A stretch of DNA of 64,000 bases from positions 930,001 through 994,000 of the forward strand of contig NZ_CP047027.1 in assembly GCF_009797025.1 (NCBI RefSeq). The letters run 5' to 3'. Origin of the DNA: Cellulophaga sp. L1A9. GTDB taxonomy: Bacteria; Bacteroidota; Bacteroidia; Flavobacteriales; Flavobacteriaceae. The notes beneath the pieces are model-generated. The model saw only the letters and a list, made by a program, of their open reading frames with translations. It made no database searches and was not told the origin of the DNA. Shown here in pieces: positions 46,241 to 55,057 of this stretch; position 1 is the first letter of the stretch; every line of letters begins with the position of its first letter. The position numbers were made by a program, and so were the translations under genes.

Positions 46241-46856
46241 AATGCCAACAAAAAACTGAGGTAAAAAACAAGTAAATTCTTCTTTAATCTGAGACACTAG
46301 TATTCTAGGCTCAAAGATTCAAAAATTAGGATCTATGAGCTTTTTTATTCTATTTATCCGCTATTTATTGGGCAATATAGAAACGTACGTTTCATCATAG
46401 GGTCTGCCAGATTTTGCGATAGCAAAGGACTGTTTACCTAGTTTGTTGGCAACTGCTATCAGTGCCAGTTTCTTGCTCTTCCCCTTGTTCACGATTCGCT
46501 CATATACCGCTCTGCATGCCTAGTTATGCGTACAAGCATTGAAAGAACATAGAAACAATAGCCTCCGAAGCTTTCTATTACCGACCTTACTTATTCTCGC
46601 TCGAGCTCTTACACTGCTCCTCGACTCTCGTATCGTTGGGGTTATACCGACATAACGACAAAGCTGTGATGCTGTTTCAATCTTGTTCAAAAACGTACCA
46701 TTCCCCGATTATATGAAACTCTTTTTAGAATAATAGCTAAATTGTTAACACTAGTTTGGAAACCGAAGACAACTATAGGAAATAAAAGTTATTTTTATAA
46801 TTAGTATTCCCCCCGTACAAATTAAATAATATGGAACATGCGCATGTGTGCTTGTT
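46241..46856 (+). repeat. Class I att-like element 1 (with IS110 relic)
   Basis: The start AATGCCAAC is followed by AAAAAACTGAGGTAAAAAAC, the shared terminator hairpin, the antisense IS110 relic and the TATAG/TATA hairpin. The end hairpin is ACATGCG-CATGTG-TGCTTGT. The next cassette opens at GTTATGTGT (46854). Confidence 0.75.
46365..46721 (-). pseudogene. IS110-family transposase C-terminal relic 1
   Basis: Homologous to the intact 118-codon relics at 51844 and 53917. Here an in-frame TAG (near 46538) and a one-base insertion in AAAAACG (near 46690) break it. Only the C-terminal Tnp domain is represented. Confidence 0.75.
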
Positions 46857-46873
46857 ATGTGTAATAACCAAAA

Positions 46874-47437
46874 ATGAAAAAAATAAAACTTCCAAACATT
46901 AATCAATCTGAATTCATCAAGGCCTTTGAGAGTTTTAAAAAGTTTGTGAATAGCGATATTGAATACAATAATGACCTTAACGAAATCCACACAGCCTCTA
47001 AAGAATTTGATAAATGGCACTTAATGACCTTAGCAAGTTTTTATGGAGGTAATCTGTTTAGAGCAACTAACGAATTAAGGTTAATTGAACATCAATTATG
47101 TGATGTTGTATTTGAAAAGGCTTATCATTCTCAAAGTGTAGAATTAAAAACCGAATGGAATGATGAAATAGAAATTAAACCCATTTTAATGTTTGATGCC
47201 GACTCTTTTTTGACAAAGAAACTAGTTAACTCTATCTCGAATAATTCAAAAAAACAATTGATTGAAAAAATGCCAACTCTTAATACGGAACAATCTGTTT
47301 ATAGAGTAACAAAAGAAGCAATGAAATTTGAACATTTTGCATATATAATAATTAAGAGCACTTTAATTTTTATTCGAGATGAAAAAGAAAAAGCAACTAT
47401 TACAAACCTTTGGAAAATAGAGTGGAATGAAATATAA
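46874..47437 (+). CDS. Hypothetical cassette protein
   Basis: The 187-residue protein has a helical N-terminus (SEFIKAFESFKKFVNSDIEY). A middle ELRLIEHQLCDVVFEKAYH segment follows. There is no signal or TM and no known motif. The next gene overlaps its end by 11 bp if the upper ATG is used. Confidence 0.6.
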   Translation: MKKIKLPNINQSEFIKAFESFKKFVNSDIEYNNDLNEIHTASKEFDKWHLMTLASFYGGNLFRATNELRLIEHQLCDVVFEKAYHSQSVELKTEWNDEIEIKPILMFDADSFLTKKLVNSISNNSKKQLIEKMPTLNTEQSVYRVTKEAMKFEHFAYIIIKSTLIFIRDEKEKATITNLWKIEWNEI

Positions 47438-47447
47438 GTTTAATATA

Positions 47448-47651
47448 ATGACTAATTATCCTTCAGATTTGGAAAAGGAAATGATTGATTTCAACAACGT
47501 AAATAACACAGATTTAAAACTGATACAAGTACTAAATGATGAAGTTACATTTGTTGAAGTTGAAACCTCTATGTCTGACGAATTGCTTTTCAAATTTGGA
47601 ACGAAATTTGGATACAGTGAAACAAAGAAAAATATAGAAGGAAGAATATAA
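47448..47651 (+). CDS. Hypothetical 67-aa cassette protein
   Basis: The ATG at 47448 (MTNYPSDLEKEMIDFNNVNN) is preferred; an upstream ATG at 47427 would overlap the preceding gene. Small acidic beta-rich protein, unknown family. Confidence 0.55.
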   Translation: MTNYPSDLEKEMIDFNNVNNTDLKLIQVLNDEVTFVEVETSMSDELLFKFGTKFGYSETKKNIEGRI

Positions 47652-47652
47652 A

Positions 47653-47718
47653 ACACATAACAATTTGTATAATGCATATGCACCCTACGGGATGCAAACG
47701 CACCATACAAGAAACGTT
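47653..47718 (+). repeat. attC-like site of canonical size (about 66-70 bp)
   Basis: R'' = ACACATAAC (perfect complement of cassette start GTTATGTGT, 46854). A 3-nt spacer and L'' TTGTAT follow. After an inner stem-loop, L' ATACAA, a 5-nt spacer and R' GTTGGCA (47716) complete it. This two-arm layout with spacers is that of an integron attC site. Confidence 0.75.
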
Positions 47719-47746
47719 GGCATCCATTTAAACAAAACATAGAGAT

Positions 47747-48970
47747 ATGCACAAAACCTTTATATTTTTATTCATAATTGTTATTTCCTTACCAGCAAAA
47801 TTAATAGGACAACAAAAGAACACTTATATCAAAGCGGGATTTTTATATGACAGTAAAAGCAATACGCTACTAAAAAACAAGCTTATACAAATTCAAGGGA
47901 CAAAAATTATTTCTATTAGCGAATTTGAATCTTTACCTGAAAACATCCAAGTCATTGATTTAAAAGAGTATACTGTCCTTCCAGGACTAATTGATGCACA
48001 TACACATGTACTTTTTTATCAAGAGGCCAATGAAGATTTTGCAGAACACAGCGTTAAATCGCTGACCATGGAAAGTGATGCTTTAAGAGCACTTCGTGGT
48101 GCTAAAAGAGCCAAAAGTTATTTAGAAGAAGGAATAACAAGCATTAAAGACCTTGGGAACTCTGGTTTATACCTTGATGTAGCTCTTCGAGACGCTATTA
48201 ATGAAGGTACAATTGATGGTCCTCGTATTTTTGCATCTGGTCCAATTTTAGCGGCAAATGGCGGACAAGTTTATGGTGTACTACCTAAACACCAAAACAT
48301 TATAGATTTAGAGTATCGAATCATAACGAATCCTGAAGATGCAAAAAATGCTGTTCGTGAACATGTTAATCAAAATGTAGACTTAATCAAAATTTGTGCT
48401 GATAATATTCCAAATAACACATATTTAACAATAGATGAAATAAAATCTATTGTAAAGACTGCTCACTCATATAATTTGAAAGTCACAGCTCATTCCGTAA
48501 CAAATCAGTCCGCATGGAATGCAATTGAAGCTGGTGTAGATGGAATTGAACATGGTTTTAATTTAGCAGATAGCACTTTAGTTAACATGGCAGAAAAGCA
48601 AATATTTCTTGTACCTACAGAAAATAGTAAATCATATATGTACACTTATGCAAAACTCGCTAACTATAAAGAAAATGAGTTAGATTGGATTGACAACTAT
48701 ATTGATAGAATGAAAAAAAGACTTGATCGAGCAATTAAAATAGGTGTTCCTATAGTAGCCGGTTCTGATAATTATACGGATATAAAAACATCTAGCGGAA
48801 AATCATCTAAAGACATGTATAGGTACTATTTAGAAGCAGGAATGAAGCCTTTAGACATACTTCAGTCCAGCACATATATTTCGGCTTTTCAATTAGGAAG
48901 AGAAAATGAAATTGGTTACATACAACCTAAATCAAATGCAGATATTATTGCTGTAAAAGGAGATATATAA
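47747..48970 (+). CDS. Secreted amidohydrolase, C-terminus cut by a frameshift
   Basis: The 407-residue protein has a signal peptide (ISLPAKLIGQQ) and the metal-dependent hydrolase fold. LIDAHTHVL (first ligands), conserved Lys in LIKIC, VTAHS, GIEHGF and GSDNYTD are all present. Similar enzymes cleave Xaa-Pro/Arg dipeptides or related amides. The normal end of the family (FIMKDGNIYK) lies in another frame at 48969-49046, so one extra base near 48968 removes about 25 residues. It may still fold. Confidence 0.85.
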   Translation: MHKTFIFLFIIVISLPAKLIGQQKNTYIKAGFLYDSKSNTLLKNKLIQIQGTKIISISEFESLPENIQVIDLKEYTVLPGLIDAHTHVLFYQEANEDFAEHSVKSLTMESDALRALRGAKRAKSYLEEGITSIKDLGNSGLYLDVALRDAINEGTIDGPRIFASGPILAANGGQVYGVLPKHQNIIDLEYRIITNPEDAKNAVREHVNQNVDLIKICADNIPNNTYLTIDEIKSIVKTAHSYNLKVTAHSVTNQSAWNAIEAGVDGIEHGFNLADSTLVNMAEKQIFLVPTENSKSYMYTYAKLANYKENELDWIDNYIDRMKKRLDRAIKIGVPIVAGSDNYTDIKTSSGKSSKDMYRYYLEAGMKPLDILQSSTYISAFQLGRENEIGYIQPKSNADIIAVKGDI

Positions 48971-49046
48971 TGATTTCATCTCAACATTAGAAAACGTTGT
49001 ATTTATAATGAAAGATGGAAATATTTATAAAAATGAAAACGACTAA
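48969..49046 (+). pseudogene. Out-of-frame C-terminal tail of the amidohydrolase
   Basis: In the +1 frame this reads NDFISTLENVVFIMKDGNIY and ends at TAA 49044-49046. This is the usual last strand of the amidohydrolase fold. It connects to the gene above by deleting one base. Confidence 0.7.
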
Positions 49047-49070
49047 AATACATTTCAAACAAAAAACGTG

Positions 49071-49645
49071 TGCCAACAAAGAACTGAGATAAAGAAACAA
49101 GTAAATTCTTCCTTAATCTGAGACATTAGTATTCCAGGCTCATAGATTCTAAAAAAAGATTCTTTGAGCTTTTTTTCTTCCATTTATTCTCTAGTTATCT
49201 AGGCAATACAGAAACGTACCTTTCATTATAGGGTTTTCCAGATTTTGCAATAGCAAAGGACTGTTTACCTAGTTTGTTGGCAACGGCTATCAATGCCGGT
49301 TTCTTGCGCTGCCCTTTGTTCACGAGTAATGAAAGAACATAGAAACAATAGCCTCCGAAGCTTTCTATTGCCGCCCTTACTTATTCTCGCTCGACCTCTT
49401 ACGCTGCTCCCCGACTCTCGTAGCGTTGGGGTTATACCAACATAACTACAAAGTTGTGATGCCATTTCAAAATTGTTTAAAACGTACCATTCCCCGATTA
49501 TATGAAACGCTTTTTAGAATAATAGCTAAATAGTGACCTCTAGTGTGGAAACCGAAGTCAACTATAAGAAATAAAAGTTATTTTTATAATCAGTATTTTT
49601 CTCCCCAGAAAAAAATACTATGGAACAGGCGTATATGCGCTTGTT
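49071..49645 (+). repeat. Class I att-like element 2 (with IS110 relic)
   Basis: TGCCAAC at 49071 pairs fully with the cassette start GTTGGCA (47716). AAAGAACTGAG, the terminator hairpin, relic and TATAG/TATA hairpin follow. The end hairpin ACAGGCG-TATATG-CGCTTGT is fully paired with one G-T. The next cassette opens at GTTGTAGCCA (49643). Confidence 0.78.
49195..49510 (-). pseudogene. IS110-family transposase C-terminal relic 2 (internal deletion)
   Basis: Same relic with about 45 bp missing (the part encoding the HNKACR...YERIV region). The conserved SGSSVRGRARISKGGNRK stays readable. Confidence 0.75.
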
Positions 49646-49765
49646 GTAGCCAATTGAAAAACAAATTTTGATAATAAAAAATTGATTATTATGATTTTTG
49701 TGTCTGAACTTTTTCAAGACATAAATTTCATAATAGATTTTGAAAATCAATACTCATAAATAATT

Positions 49766-50113
49766 ATGGAACATTTTGAAATGAACTTAAATGTATGGTA
49801 TTATTTACCTGACGAATATTTAGATAAATTACCTCAAATTTTCTCTAAAATGGATGGATGGCTAGGCTCTGGAGGTTATAGTATTGATAGTGGATTCTGG
49901 TACAGTTATTCGACAAATGGAAATGAAAAATATGTTTGTTGCTGTGATGAACCAAGTGGTCTTCATTTTAATGCATATATGAAAAGTTCTGAATGGGAAA
50001 AATGGAAAAAAGAATTTAAAGTAATAGCCTCTGAAATATTAGGGTATAAAGTTGGAGAACCAGAACTAGGTGATTGTGATTCTAGTTTTGGACAGGAGTA
50101 TGCGGGAAATTAA
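49766..50113 (+). CDS. Hypothetical protein, possible immunity protein
   Basis: The 115-residue protein has many aromatic and acidic residues, a CCCDEPSGLHF segment and an acidic end (ELGDCDSSFGQEY). Its size and composition are those of small polymorphic-toxin immunity proteins. No toxin is next to it; the family was not recognised. Confidence 0.55.
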   Translation: MEHFEMNLNVWYYLPDEYLDKLPQIFSKMDGWLGSGGYSIDSGFWYSYSTNGNEKYVCCCDEPSGLHFNAYMKSSEWEKWKKEFKVIASEILGYKVGEPELGDCDSSFGQEYAGN

Positions 50114-50119
50114 AAAAAA

Positions 50120-50141
50120 GGCTATAACACTATATATAGCC
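50120..50141 (+). repeat. Miniature att-like hairpin (22 bp)
   Basis: GGCTATAAC runs into a short loop and TATATAGCC. The arms GGCTATA/TATAGCC pair perfectly. GGCTATAAC pairs at 8 of 9 with GTTGTAGCC (49643). TAGCCAATT follows, as at the cassette start at 49647. It may be a minimal or decayed site dividing two genes. Confidence 0.5.
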
Positions 50142-50152
50142 AATTAGAAAAA

Positions 50153-51004
50153 ATGGATTTCAAAAAATTATCTGATAAAGAAATCAAACAACTACCAAAA
50201 GTTGAAAGGTATGCCTATTATGACAAGTTAAGCCTTGTTGAATTAGATAACTGGAAACAATTATCTTGGAGTGATAAAAAGAAAGATATATTTTCTGGTT
50301 ACGAATTTTATATTGGACGCAGAGGTATAGAGGGTATTAATCTTGAAGAAATTATAGATATAGCAATTAAAAATAGTCCGAATAAACATTCAGATTACAT
50401 TAGTCCAATAATCAAACTCTACAATGAGAGAATTTTAGTCAATGAAGATTATACTTTCTTTTGGGAGACTAAATCACCTTTTTCTCAATGGTATAAATCA
50501 GCTTTTGAAGCCACAACACTTTTAGTAGAGGGTATTAGTTATGGAAATGAAATTTACAAAGTTAAAAGACAAGAGATTTTAGGAGATTTTCCTTTTGAAG
50601 TTCAAGAATATTCTTCCGCAGAACAATTTATGATGTATCATAAAGCTATGATATTCTTAGATAGAGAAACTGCCAGAAAAATAATGTTGACTAATAATGT
50701 TAAAATAATAAAAGAACTCGGTAGACAAGTATCAGACTTTAATTTAGAAACTTGGAAGTATTTTAGAAGTAAAATAGTATATGAAGGAAATAAAGCTAAA
50801 TTTTCTCAAAACAAGGAATTGAAGCAGGCTTTATTAGACACAGCAAGTACAACTTTAGTTGAATCAGCACCTAATGACAGAATATGGGGAATTGGATTAT
50901 CTAAAGACAATATTCAGTCTAAAAAAAGAGAAACTTGGAAAGGAAAAAATTTATTGGGAGAGATATTAACGATAATCAGAGAGGAATTCTTAACCGAACA
51001 ATAA
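50153..51004 (+). CDS. NADAR-domain protein with N-terminal extension
   Basis: The 283-residue protein has a helical N-terminal region of about 100 residues. The NADAR (YbiA-like) domain follows: FWETKSPFSQWYKSAFEA, SSAEQFMMYHKAMIFLD, LGRQVSDFNLETWKY and APNDRIWGIGLSKDN. NADAR enzymes are N-glycosidases acting on ADP-ribose derivatives, including removal of ADP-ribose from guanine in DNA. This fits a defence or anti-toxin role in an array with other defence genes. Confidence 0.82.
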   Translation: MDFKKLSDKEIKQLPKVERYAYYDKLSLVELDNWKQLSWSDKKKDIFSGYEFYIGRRGIEGINLEEIIDIAIKNSPNKHSDYISPIIKLYNERILVNEDYTFFWETKSPFSQWYKSAFEATTLLVEGISYGNEIYKVKRQEILGDFPFEVQEYSSAEQFMMYHKAMIFLDRETARKIMLTNNVKIIKELGRQVSDFNLETWKYFRSKIVYEGNKAKFSQNKELKQALLDTASTTLVESAPNDRIWGIGLSKDNIQSKKRETWKGKNLLGEILTIIREEFLTEQ

Positions 51005-51005
51005 C

Positions 51006-51193
51006 TGGCTACAACAAGGTCTCTAATTAGAGTGAGGTTCAGCTTTTACGCCAAGGTCTGTGTATATTTATGAAGTCTTAAAATATGGTGTTTAAAATAG
51101 AAAAGATAAAAGCAAAATATCTACAGTTAGCTTAGTAATAAATCGAAACGAAAGTGCTTATCACCTGCCATACGATTTCTTATACTAAACGTT
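51006..51193 (+). repeat. Class IIb att-like element 1
   Basis: TGGCTACAAC pairs at 10 of 10 with cassette start GTTGTAGCCA (49643). The interior, from GAAGTCTTAAAATATGGTG to ACGATTTCTTATAC, is nearly identical to the element at 55550. It closes before GTTAGCTGT (51191). Confidence 0.75.
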
Positions 51194-51213
51194 AGCTGTA
51201 ATTAGATTAAATT

Positions 51214-51711
51214 ATGAAGAAAAGCCTTTTATATGTTATAATATTTTCGACTTTAGTGAGTTTTAGCTATTTATCTAAAAAGCCTAAAAATGATGATTTA
51301 GATTATTACATAAAAATACTAAATCTAGAAAAAATTGACTTTAAAGAAGTTGAAATGTTTTTTGTTATTGAAGAAGAGGATTCCACCCAAAATTCAATTA
51401 GAACCGGTATGGTCTTATGTAATACAAACACGACGCATACATTTGCTTATTCAATTGATTTAGAAAATAAAAAATCATTAAAATTGGATGAAAACTATTA
51501 CGACAAATCACATCCAAATTATAATAACAGAAAGGCTCTATGGGAAATAGCTACATTCAATTTTCAACATCTCTATGAGTTCGAAAAAATCAATCCTGAA
51601 AAAAAAGGAAAAGTAAATTATAATATTGTTTTATTTAAGAAAGGATTTACAGAATTGAAAAAAATATACCTCAAGGATGTAAGTGTTAAAGTTGATATTG
51701 AAAAAGAATAA
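51214..51711 (+). CDS. Exported hypothetical protein
   Basis: The 165-residue protein has an N-terminal signal or anchor (LLYVIIFSTLVSFSYLS), then a charged alpha/beta domain. No family was recognised. It is the only gene of its cassette. Confidence 0.6.
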   Translation: MKKSLLYVIIFSTLVSFSYLSKKPKNDDLDYYIKILNLEKIDFKEVEMFFVIEEEDSTQNSIRTGMVLCNTNTTHTFAYSIDLENKKSLKLDENYYDKSHPNYNNRKALWEIATFNFQHLYEFEKINPEKKGKVNYNIVLFKKGFTELKKIYLKDVSVKVDIEKE

Positions 51712-51720
51712 AAAACTACC

Positions 51721-52336
51721 ACCAACAAAGAACTGAGGTAAAAAAACAAGTAAATGCTTCCTTTACCTGAGACACTAGTATTCTAGGCTCAAATATTCTA
51801 AAATCAGATTCTTTGAGCTTTTTTTATTGTATTTATTCTCTAGTTATCCAGGCAATATAAAAACGTACCTTTCATCATAGGATCTGCCAGATTTTGCACT
51901 AGCAAAGGACTGTTTAACTAGTTTGCTGGCAATGGCTATCAATGCCAGTTTCTTACGTTGCCCTTTGTTCACGATTCGCTCATATACCGCTCTACATGCC
52001 TTGTTGTGCTTACAAGCATTGAAAGAACATAGAAGCAGTAGCTTCCGAAGCTTTCTATTGCCGACCTTCCTTATTCGTGCTCGACCTCTTACACTGCTCC
52101 CCGACTCTCGTATCGTTAGGGTTATACTGACATAACTACAAAGCTGTGATGGCGTTTCAAACTTGTTTAAAACGCACCATTCACCGATTATATGAAACAC
52201 TTTTTAAAATAATAGCTAAATAGTAACCACTAGAATGGAAACCGAAGACAACTATAGGAAATAAAAGTTATTTTTATAATCAGTAATTTTCTCCCCAGAA
52301 ATAGAATAATATGGAACATGCATTTATGCGCTTGTT
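51721..52336 (+). repeat. Class I att-like element 3 (with intact relic ORF)
   Basis: The start ACCAACAAAGAACTGAGG does not pair with its cassette's start GTTAGCTGT. It contains a strong terminator (GGCTCAAA...GATTCTTTGAGC plus T run, 51787-51824), the relic, the TATAG/TATA hairpin, and ACATGCA-TTTATG-CGCTTGT. The next cassette opens at GTTATCTAC (52334). Confidence 0.75.
51844..52200 (-). pseudogene. IS110-family transposase C-terminal relic 3 (118-codon open frame)
   Basis: The frame from GTG 52200 encodes the C-terminal Tnp (transposase IS116/IS110/IS902) domain. It includes SQLCSYVSITLTIRESGSS, VRGRARIRKVGNRKLRKLL, CKHNKACRAVYERIVNKGQR and AIASKLVKQSFA. The Ser-rich turn includes the conserved Ser of the family. 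The N-terminal DEDD RuvC-like catalytic domain is absent, so it cannot be an active transposase. The frame remains open in two of seven copies. Confidence 0.82.
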
Positions 52337-52354
52337 ATCTACAATATAAAAAAA

Positions 52355-52981
52355 ATGAATACCAAGGAATTTATAGGTAATATAAAGACAACAATAGAAT
52401 CAACCGAATTTAATGAAAGATTAAAAATAACCCTTTTGAATTTCCCAAATCAAAAACACGAAAGTCATATAAGGAATACTTTAGTTGAACTTTACAACAA
52501 GCAAAAAAACACTAATCAAAGAGCTTTTGCTGAACATCCAAGATATAAGAATAAAGAAACCAAAAAAAGAGCTACAATAGACTTCTCAATCTGTACAAAT
52601 GAAATTACTGATTTCACAATGGAATTAAAATATAATTTCCCAAAAGATATTTTAAAATTCTGTGCGAAAGGCAATTTAAATAAGGATTTCATAAATAGAA
52701 TATATAATGAAAATGGTCAAAAAGTTGATGCTTTTCTTCAAATTGTTTGTGAAACAAATAAGAGTTATTTTAGTAGTTTAGAGAAAAAATGGAATCTCAA
52801 TTCACTTTCTCAATATCAGTTAAAGGATGACAAAATAAATTGGAAAAACACCTTAATAGATGAACTTAAAAATGCTGAAGAACTGGTTGAAAACAGTAAA
52901 CATGAACTTTTAGGAAAACAAACAATTAAAACTGATGCCTTAACAGCCGAGTACTACTTTTATATTATATATAGAAAATAA
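52355..52981 (+). CDS. Possible PD-(D/E)xK nuclease
   Basis: The 208-residue protein contains ATIDFSIC and, about 10 residues later, DFTMELKYNF. These could be the D and ExK of a restriction-type nuclease core. The C-terminal half is helical. Not recognised as a named family. Confidence 0.5.
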   Translation: MNTKEFIGNIKTTIESTEFNERLKITLLNFPNQKHESHIRNTLVELYNKQKNTNQRAFAEHPRYKNKETKKRATIDFSICTNEITDFTMELKYNFPKDILKFCAKGNLNKDFINRIYNENGQKVDAFLQIVCETNKSYFSSLEKKWNLNSLSQYQLKDDKINWKNTLIDELKNAEELVENSKHELLGKQTIKTDALTAEYYFYIIYRK

Positions 52982-52989
52982 ATACTGAA

Positions 52990-53103
52990 GGCAACACGGT
53001 GTATAATTAATGGCTAGTTAAAGCTTACTTATGAAAATACTATTCGGTTTGTATTTGCTAGATTAGCTATTCAAAATAGCCACTAACCATACACACAAAT
53101 GTT
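52990..53103 (+). repeat. Class II att-like element 2 (about 114 bp)
   Basis: GGCAAC, ACG, GTGTAT, TGGCTA on the left pair with TAGCCA, ATACAC and the GTT at 53101 on the right. This gives nested arms with spacers as in attC. GGCAAC does not match its cassette start GTTATCTAC. Confidence 0.72.
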
Positions 53104-53140
53104 ATATGCCACTTTAGGCCGACACCGAGACAACTACTGA

Positions 53141-53551
53141 ATGAAAGTAATTGACGACATAATTGAATTAAAAACGAACAAGGAAACTGAGAGACTTTCG
53201 TTTGCGACAAGATATTTGGTTCAAATCAATTTCACGTTTGACTTAAAGGTTTTGTCAGACGGTTTTAGCGGGACTTCGCATTTTTGCGTTAGACGTGACC
53301 AATTAAAAAAAATGTGTGCCGACTTGACAAATATGCACTCGACATTATCAGGAAAAACTGTTCTTAACGACAACGACTCTAACGGGTTTGTAGAATTTGA
53401 AATTGAACCAAACGAGTGTCTTAATGTAAGTGGACAAGTTGGTGGCACAAATGAAGACCATTTTTTAAAATTCAAATTTCAGACTGACCAAACTTGCATT
53501 CCACCATTTGTGCAGGACTTCAACTCCTTACTAACATATCAAAATGACTGA
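53141..53551 (+). CDS. WapI-like immunity-type protein
   Basis: The 136-residue all-beta protein (RYLVQINFTFDLKVLSDGF, CVRRDQLKKMCADLTNM, VEFEIEPNECLNVSGQVGG) resembles small proteins annotated as WapI-family immunity. Base use is richer in GAC/ACG than its neighbours, which suggests a different source. It overlaps the next gene by 8 bp. Confidence 0.6.
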   Translation: MKVIDDIIELKTNKETERLSFATRYLVQINFTFDLKVLSDGFSGTSHFCVRRDQLKKMCADLTNMHSTLSGKTVLNDNDSNGFVEFEIEPNECLNVSGQVGGTNEDHFLKFKFQTDQTCIPPFVQDFNSLLTYQND

Positions 53552-53780
53552 CCAACAAAAAATAAACTTGAAAGTTACGAAAGACGAAGCATTGGTTCTT
53601 TTTGAATTTTTGGCAAGGTTCAACCAATCTAAACATCAAGACATTTTTGAAGACCAATCCGAACAGAAAATACTTTGGATTTTAGAAGGACAATTAGAAA
53701 AAAAATTAGTAGAACCTTTTAGACCAGATTACAAGGACATAATTAGAGAAGCAAGAAACAAAATACGTGACGAAGAATAA
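53544..53780 (+). CDS. Hypothetical 78-aa protein coupled to the immunity-like gene
   Basis: A short alpha/beta protein (KVTKDEALVLFEFLARFNQS, KILWILEGQLEKKLVEPF). It is common as a small companion protein in Bacteroidota; function unknown. Translationally coupled to the previous gene. Confidence 0.6.
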   Translation: MTDQQKINLKVTKDEALVLFEFLARFNQSKHQDIFEDQSEQKILWILEGQLEKKLVEPFRPDYKDIIREARNKIRDEE

Positions 53781-53790
53781 AAAGAAAAGC

Positions 53791-54408
53791 GGCATACAAC
53801 AAAGAACTGAGGTAAAAAACAAACAAATTCTTCTTTAATCTAAGACACTAGTATTCTAGGCTCATAGATTCAAAAAACAGATTCTTTGAGCTTTTTTTAT
53901 TGTATTTATCTTCTATTTATCTAAGCAATACAGACACGTAAGTTTCGTAATATGATCTGCCAGATTTTGCACTAGCAAAGGACTGTTTACCTAGTTTGTT
54001 AGTAACGGCTATCAGTGCCAGTTTCTTGCTCTTCCCTTTGTTCACGATTCGCTCATGTATTTCTCTGCATGCCTTGTTATGCTTACAAGCATTGAAAGAA
54101 CATAGAAACAATAGCTTCCGAAGCTTTCTATTGCCGACCTTACTTATTCTCGCTCGACCTCTTACACTACTCCCCGACTCACGTATCGTTGGAGTTATAC
54201 AGTCATAACTAAAAGGCTGTGATGCCGTTTCAAACTTGTTTAAAACGCACCATTCACCGATTAAATTAAACACTATTTTGAATAATAGCTAAATAGTTAC
54301 CACTAGCTTGGAAACCGACGACAACTATAGGAAATAAAAGTTATTTTTATAATCAGTATTTTTCTCCCCAGAAAAAAATTAAATTGAATATACGTTTATC
54401 CGTATGTT
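53791..54408 (+). repeat. Class I att-like element 4 (with intact relic ORF)
   Basis: GGCATACAAC pairs at 9 of 10 with the start GTTATATGCC (53101). Terminator, relic and TATAG/TATA hairpin follow. The end hairpin differs in sequence but keeps its shape: ATATACG-TTTATC-CGTATGT. The next cassette opens at GTTGTAGTGC (54406). Confidence 0.78.
53917..54273 (-). pseudogene. IS110-family transposase C-terminal relic 4 (118-codon open frame)
   Basis: Same length and domain as relic 3. It reads GSSVRGRARISKVGNRKLRK, CKHNKACREIHERIVNKG and SFASAKSGRSYYETYVS. The RuvC-like domain is absent. Confidence 0.82.
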
Positions 54409-54427
54409 GTAGTGCATTGACAAAAAA

Positions 54428-54838
54428 ATGAATGATTATTTTAAAAAACTACAAGGTGGAATATTCGTTTTAGTTAAGCGTAATGAAACTTTGAAATACT
54501 ATTTTTCTGAAAACTCAATGTTTTTAATTGATGATTGGGAATCTGAAATTATCAATGGAACTTATTTTGATGAACTAAATAAATACGAAATTCCCTTCGA
54601 TAAAATATATTTATCAATTAAGTTCTTGAAAAATGATATGACTACTGAAGAATTTGACAAAATGATTAATTGGAAAATGCCTCAATTAATTATTGACTTT
54701 GACAAAAAAAAGCTGATTAATAATTTCTATGACCAAGCTTTGGAGGATAGAATACCAGAAAATTGGGATGGGAGCTTCATAGAAAATAGAAATGATTTTT
54801 TGCAATTAATACCAGAAAAAATGAATTATTGGAAATGA
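54428..54838 (+). CDS. Hypothetical protein, possible immunity protein
   Basis: The 136-residue protein is aromatic-rich and acidic, with WDGSFIENRNDFLQLIPE near the end. This composition is common in immunity proteins. No recognised family and no partner toxin. Confidence 0.55.
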   Translation: MNDYFKKLQGGIFVLVKRNETLKYYFSENSMFLIDDWESEIINGTYFDELNKYEIPFDKIYLSIKFLKNDMTTEEFDKMINWKMPQLIIDFDKKKLINNFYDQALEDRIPENWDGSFIENRNDFLQLIPEKMNYWK

Positions 54839-54843
54839 AAAAC

Positions 54844-55040
54844 GCATTACAATACGGTGTATAAGACATAGCTAATAAGTGCGAAACCGAGAGGTTTGTG
54901 CTTATTTACAAAAACCGCCAAATTTTTATATTTGGCTTTTAAATAGAGAAAAGTTAAAAACAAAATATAAAAATTCGGTTCTGTGCTAAATCCAAAATGT
55001 AGTACCTTTTTGCACGCTACGTTTCATACACTGAGCCGTT
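54844..55040 (+). repeat. Class II att-like element 3
   Basis: GCATTACAAT matches the complement of GTTGTAGTGC (54406) at 8 of 10, and the two mismatches are G-T. ACGGTGTATAA and CATACACTGAGCC form inner arms, and GCCAAATTTTTATATTTGGC forms an internal hairpin. It is closely related to the element at 41888. Confidence 0.72.
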
Positions 55041-55057
55041 GTGCATAATTTCAGAAA

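Noticed and set aside
49691..49759. 22-codon ORF before the gene at 49766
   Set aside because: Too short and without conserved features; probably chance.
51923..54208. Plus-strand 70-codon ORFs at 51923-52135 and 53996-54208
   Set aside because: They are antisense to the IS110-type relics and repeat with them; the minus-strand frame carries the recognisable domain.
51844..54273. Active IS110-family insertion sequences
   Set aside because: All copies lack the N-terminal RuvC-like catalytic domain, have the same orientation and sit in the same place within a larger repeated element; most frames are broken.
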